A stretch of DNA of 7,410 bases from DASZQY01 sp035548515 (GTDB taxonomy: Bacteria > Pseudomonadota > Alphaproteobacteria > Rhizobiales > Kaistiaceae), in NCBI GenBank assembly GCA_035548515.1, contig DASZSW010000030.1, forward strand, positions 1 to 7,410, in the 5' to 3' direction. The notes below the pieces were generated by a model. It was given only the letters and a program-made list of their open reading frames with translations, was not told the DNA's origin and did not search any database. Of the stretch, positions 5,582 through 7,410 are shown piece by piece. Numbering within the stretch: position 1 is the first letter of the stretch; every line of letters starts with the position of its first letter. The position numbers were made by a program, and so were the translations under genes.

Positions 5582-5738
5582 ACCAACCTCCCCCTTGAGG
5601 GGAGGTCGAAATCGCGTCGGCGATTTCGGGAGGGGGTGCGATGGCGGGCGTGTTGGCGCTTGGTATCAACCGGCGCACCCCTCCCCAAAACCGCTACGCG
5701 GTTTTGACCCTCCCTCAAGGGGAGGGTTGGGTGGTGGT
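5582..5738. repeat. Palindromic element B (nested intergenic inverted repeat)
   Basis: This is the main content of the 372-bp gene-free stretch 5539-5910. Arms 5582-5640 and 5674-5738 are imperfect inverted copies around a 33-nt spacer. Each arm contains two sub-hairpins. One is a CCTCCCCYTTGAGGGG-type core (5587-5605; inverted at 5708-5726). The other is an A/T-ended stem: GAAATCG/CGATTTC at 5608-5627, and AAAACCGC/GCGGTTTT at 5687-5705. The second stems differ in sequence between arms yet each keeps self-pairing, which suggests compensatory change and selection for, or origin from, hairpin structure. The core matches element A at 1702-1852. It lies between divergent metallopeptidase and secreted-protein genes. 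Confidence 0.82.
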
Positions 5739-5752
5739 TCTGCAGCCTCTGG

Positions 5753-5770
5753 CTCTCCCTTAGGGGAGAG
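5753..5770. repeat. Satellite hairpin next to element B
   Basis: CTCTCCC, TTAG loop, GGGAGAG: a perfect 7-bp stem 14 nt after element B and similar to its CTCCCCTTGAGGGGAG core. It looks like a solitary half-unit or remnant of the same repeat family. Confidence 0.55.
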
Positions 5771-5803
5771 GGGCCTGACGCCGTTCATCAATGTGGCCGG
5801 CAA

Positions 5804-5842
5804 CTGAACCGAAGATAAATGCGCGCCTCAGGTTGGGTTCAG
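5804..5842. promoter_or_regulatory. CTGAACC / GGTTCAG inverted pair upstream of the secreted-protein gene
   Basis: CTGAACC (5804-5810) is mirrored by GGTTCAG (5836-5842) with a 25-nt gap containing the AT-richer GATAAAT. CTGAAC occurs again at 5885-5890, just before the ribosome binding site, and CTGAACC at 6309-6315, just after the gene. Position suggests an operator or promoter region, but no clear -35/-10 pair is visible and chance is possible. Confidence 0.3.
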
Positions 5843-5910
5843 CGCCCTCCCACTAGAACTCGCATCACGGTCGATCGAACGACCCTGAACACGAGCACGG
5901 GAGACCAATC

Positions 5911-6297
5911 ATGTTGAAGAAGACCCTGATCGCCGCCGCCACTGCCGGAGCCATCGGCCTCGGCATGGTTGGCACCACCACCGCCGCCAACGCTGATTCG
6001 CTGCAGTTCGGCGGTCCGAACTGGTCCGTCACCATCGGCAACGGCCAGTACAATCCCTACAACCAGTACAAGCCGGGCAAGTTCTGCCAGCCGGTCATCA
6101 AGAAGGTGAAGTGGTGGGACCGCTTCGGCTACCCGCACTGGAGCAACGTGGTCGTCGGCCAGAAGTGCCCGCCGCCCAAGTTCCCGCCCTTCCCGCCGCA
6201 TAACCACGGCCCGTTCCCGGGTGGTCCGTTCCCCGGCGGTCCGTTCCCCGGTGGCCCCGGCGGTCCTGGCCAGCATGGTCCGGGTTGGGGCTGGTAG
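5911..6297 (+). CDS. Small secreted Pro/Gly-rich protein, function unknown
   Basis: I do not recognise the family. The 128-residue product begins with a clear Sec signal peptide: KK at 3-4, a hydrophobic Ala/Gly core, and ANA at 26-28 with likely cleavage before Asp29. It is therefore probably periplasmic or extracellular. The mature part opens with SLQFGGPNWSVTIGNGQYNPYNQY, rich in aromatic and Asn/Gln residues. Two cysteines (Cys59, Cys86) flank a basic-aromatic stretch KKVKWWDRFGYPHW (64-77) and could form one disulfide. The tail from 87 is almost entirely Pro, Gly, Phe and His, including three tandem PFPGG units (101-115), and ends GPGWGW. GGGAGA lies 6 nt before the ATG. A strong terminator follows 27 nt after the stop, so it is a single-gene transcript. 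A structural, matrix or surface role, or metal binding through the His/Pro tail, is only speculation. Confidence 0.85.
   Translation: MLKKTLIAAATAGAIGLGMVGTTTAANADSLQFGGPNWSVTIGNGQYNPYNQYKPGKFCQPVIKKVKWWDRFGYPHWSNVVVGQKCPPPKFPPFPPHNHGPFPGGPFPGGPFPGGPGGPGQHGPGWGW
6211..6255 (+). repeat. Three 15-bp tandem repeats coding PFPGG
   Basis: Units 6211-6225, 6226-6240 and 6241-6255 each encode Pro-Phe-Pro-Gly-Gly. They differ only at third codon positions (for example CCGTTCCCGGGTGGT against CCGTTCCCCGGCGGT). The array lies in frame in the tail of the secreted protein and could change length by slippage without breaking the frame. Confidence 0.85.
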
Positions 6298-6323
6298 TCG
6301 CGTCCAGCCTGAACCTGTGGGAG

Positions 6324-6360
6324 AGCCCCGCGCCATTCGCCCGGCGCGGGGCTTTTTCTT
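6324..6360 (+). terminator. Strong rho-independent terminator after the secreted-protein gene
   Basis: AGCCCCGCGCC (6324-6334) pairs perfectly over 11 bp with GGCGCGGGGCT (6343-6353) across an 8-nt loop, followed by TTTTT and CTT. It is 27 nt after the stop codon. On the opposite strand it lies just past the leuC stop, but lacks a good U-tract there, so it acts chiefly on the plus strand and also insulates against antisense transcription into leuC. Confidence 0.92.
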
Positions 6361-6363
6361 TGG

Positions 6364-7410
6364 CTAGTGCCAGTCGCGCACGTCGACGAAGCGGCCGGCG
6401 ATTGCCGCCGCTGCCGCCATCGCGGGCGAAACGAGGTGCGTGCGTCCCTTGAAGCCCTGCCGGCCCTCGAAGTTGCGGTTGGAAGTGGAGGCGCAGCGCT
6501 CGCCCGGCTTCAGCCGGTCCTCGTTCATCGCCAGGCACATCGAGCAGCCCGGCTCGCGCCAGTCGAACCCGGCCTCGATGAACACCTTGTGCAGACCCTC
6601 GCGCTCGGCCTGCTCCTTCACCAGACCCGATCCGGGCACGATCATCGCATGCACGTGGTCCGCGACCTTGCGGCCGCGCTCCAGCGCCGCCCGTGCAATC
6701 GCCGCGACCTCGCGCAAATCCTCGATCCGGCCGTTGGTGCACGAGCCGATGAAGGCCTTGTCGATGCGCACGTCGGTCAGGCGCGTGCCGGGCTGCAGGT
6801 CCATGTATTCCAGCGACCGCTTCCAGGCGCTGCGCCGGTCCTCGTCGGGCGCATCGTCGGGGTTGGGCACCACGCCGGTGATCGGCACGACGTCCTGCGG
6901 ACTGGTGCCCCAGGTGAGCTGTGGCGGGATATCGCTCACCGGAATGACGATCTCCCTGTCGTACACTGCATCCTTGTCCGTCGGCAGGCGGCGCCACAGG
7001 CCCAAAGCCACCTGCCAGGCACCGCCTTTGGGCGCATAGGGCCGCCCTTCGAGGTAGCGGAACGTCGTCTCGTCGGGCGCGATCAGGCCGGCGCGCGCCC
7101 CGCCCTCGATGGACATGTTGCAGACCGTCATGCGGCCTTCCATCGACAGGTTGCGGATCGCCCGGCCGGCATACTCGATGACATGCCCGGTCCCGCCGGC
7201 GGTACCGATGGTGCCGATGGTGGCCAGGATCAGATCCTTGGCCGTCACGCCCGGCGGCAGGTCGCCGTCGACGGTGACGCGCATGTTCCGGGCCGGCTGC
7301 TGGATCAGGGTCTGGGTCGCCAGCACATGCTCGACCTCGGATGTGCCGATGCCGAACGCCAGCGCACCGAAGGCGCCATGCGTGGAGGTGTGGCTGTCGC
7401 CGCAGACGAT
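6364..7410 (-). CDS. leuC: 3-isopropylmalate dehydratase large subunit, N-terminus outside window
   Basis: LeuC carries the [4Fe-4S] cluster of isopropylmalate isomerase and, with LeuD, interconverts 2- and 3-isopropylmalate in leucine synthesis. The frame is open to the window edge and gives 348 residues of a protein usually near 470, so about 120 N-terminal residues are missing. The visible part begins IVCGDSHTSTHGAFGALAFG, a classic aconitase-family block. The cluster cysteines are Cys224 in FIGSCTNGRIEDL, and Cys289 and Cys292 in EPGCSMCLAMN. The substrate-binding block CASTSNRNFEGRQG (306-319) follows. An internal GTG at 7326 is not the true start, since conserved sequence continues upstream of it. 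The stop is next to the plus-strand terminator. The gene is on the same strand as leuD but separated by five other predicted genes. Confidence 0.97.
   Translation of the reverse strand: MVCGDSHTSTHGAFGALAFGIGTSEVEHVLATQTLIQQPARNMRVTVDGDLPPGVTAKDLILATIGTIGTAGGTGHVIEYAGRAIRNLSMEGRMTVCNMSIEGGARAGLIAPDETTFRYLEGRPYAPKGGAWQVALGLWRRLPTDKDAVYDREIVIPVSDIPPQLTWGTSPQDVVPITGVVPNPDDAPDEDRRSAWKRSLEYMDLQPGTRLTDVRIDKAFIGSCTNGRIEDLREVAAIARAALERGRKVADHVHAMIVPGSGLVKEQAEREGLHKVFIEAGFDWREPGCSMCLAMNEDRLKPGERCASTSNRNFEGRQGFKGRTHLVSPAMAAAAAIAGRFVDVRDWH

Noticed and set aside
5539..5718. N-terminal extension of the metallopeptidase into element B
   Set aside because: The extension would be translated from palindromic repeat DNA, is Arg-rich and unlike the family; GGAGG directs the start at 5538.
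5869..5884. GGTCG-ATCGAA-CGACC hairpin before the secreted-protein ribosome binding site
   Set aside because: A 5-bp stem is too short to claim as a regulator in high-GC DNA without conservation data.
6098..6997. A 299-codon minus-strand frame running through leuC and across the terminator
   Set aside because: It is a frame shadow of leuC and extends into the secreted-protein gene, crossing a strong terminator; composition is typical of a shifted frame.
1..7410. tRNA, rRNA, riboswitch, phage, toxin-antitoxin or defence genes
   Set aside because: No such sequence pattern was found on either strand; all long conserved frames are metabolic or small membrane/secreted proteins.

Overview
The window (7,410 bp, high GC, codon use strongly biased to G/C at third positions) looks like chromosomal DNA of an alphaproteobacterium, most likely of the order Hyphomicrobiales (Rhizobiales). 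The basis is the style of the asd, leuC, leuD and GtrA proteins, GTG starts with G-rich ribosome binding sites, and two long intergenic palindromes with a CCTCCCCYTTGNGGGG-type core, a repeat style common in that order. The family-level call is an impression from sequence and cannot be proven here.

Layout. On the left, the 3' end of asd (aspartate-semialdehyde dehydrogenase) is followed after 11 nt by a small GtrA-family membrane protein. A convergent pyridoxal kinase gene (pdxY type) ends 8 nt from it. Its 280-bp divergent upstream region holds palindromic element A and leads into a CitE-like CoA-ester lyase gene. Next comes leuD on the minus strand. It is divergent from deoD (purine-nucleoside phosphorylase) across only 70 bp. 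Reading leftward on the minus strand from about 5.54 kb are a HExxH zincin-type metallopeptidase, a cytochrome b561, and a 76-codon hydrophobic ORF whose stop codon shares a CTAG with the deoD stop. A 372-bp gene-free stretch (5539-5910) carries palindromic element B. It is followed by a small secreted Pro/Gly-rich protein with a strong intrinsic terminator. The window ends in leuC (minus strand, missing its N-terminus).

How the genes relate. leuC and leuD encode the two subunits of isopropylmalate isomerase (leucine synthesis) and lie on the same strand about 2.9 kb apart, with unrelated genes between. asd serves the aspartate-family pathway. The other genes (PLP salvage, purine salvage, CoA-ester lyase, membrane b-type cytochrome, metallopeptidase) are mostly independent housekeeping functions. 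Genes switch strand often, so most are probably transcribed singly or in pairs.

I found no convincing new multi-gene system. The most interesting unexplained items are the secreted PFPGG-repeat protein, the two nested palindromic elements, and the hydrophobic mini-ORF behind cytochrome b561.
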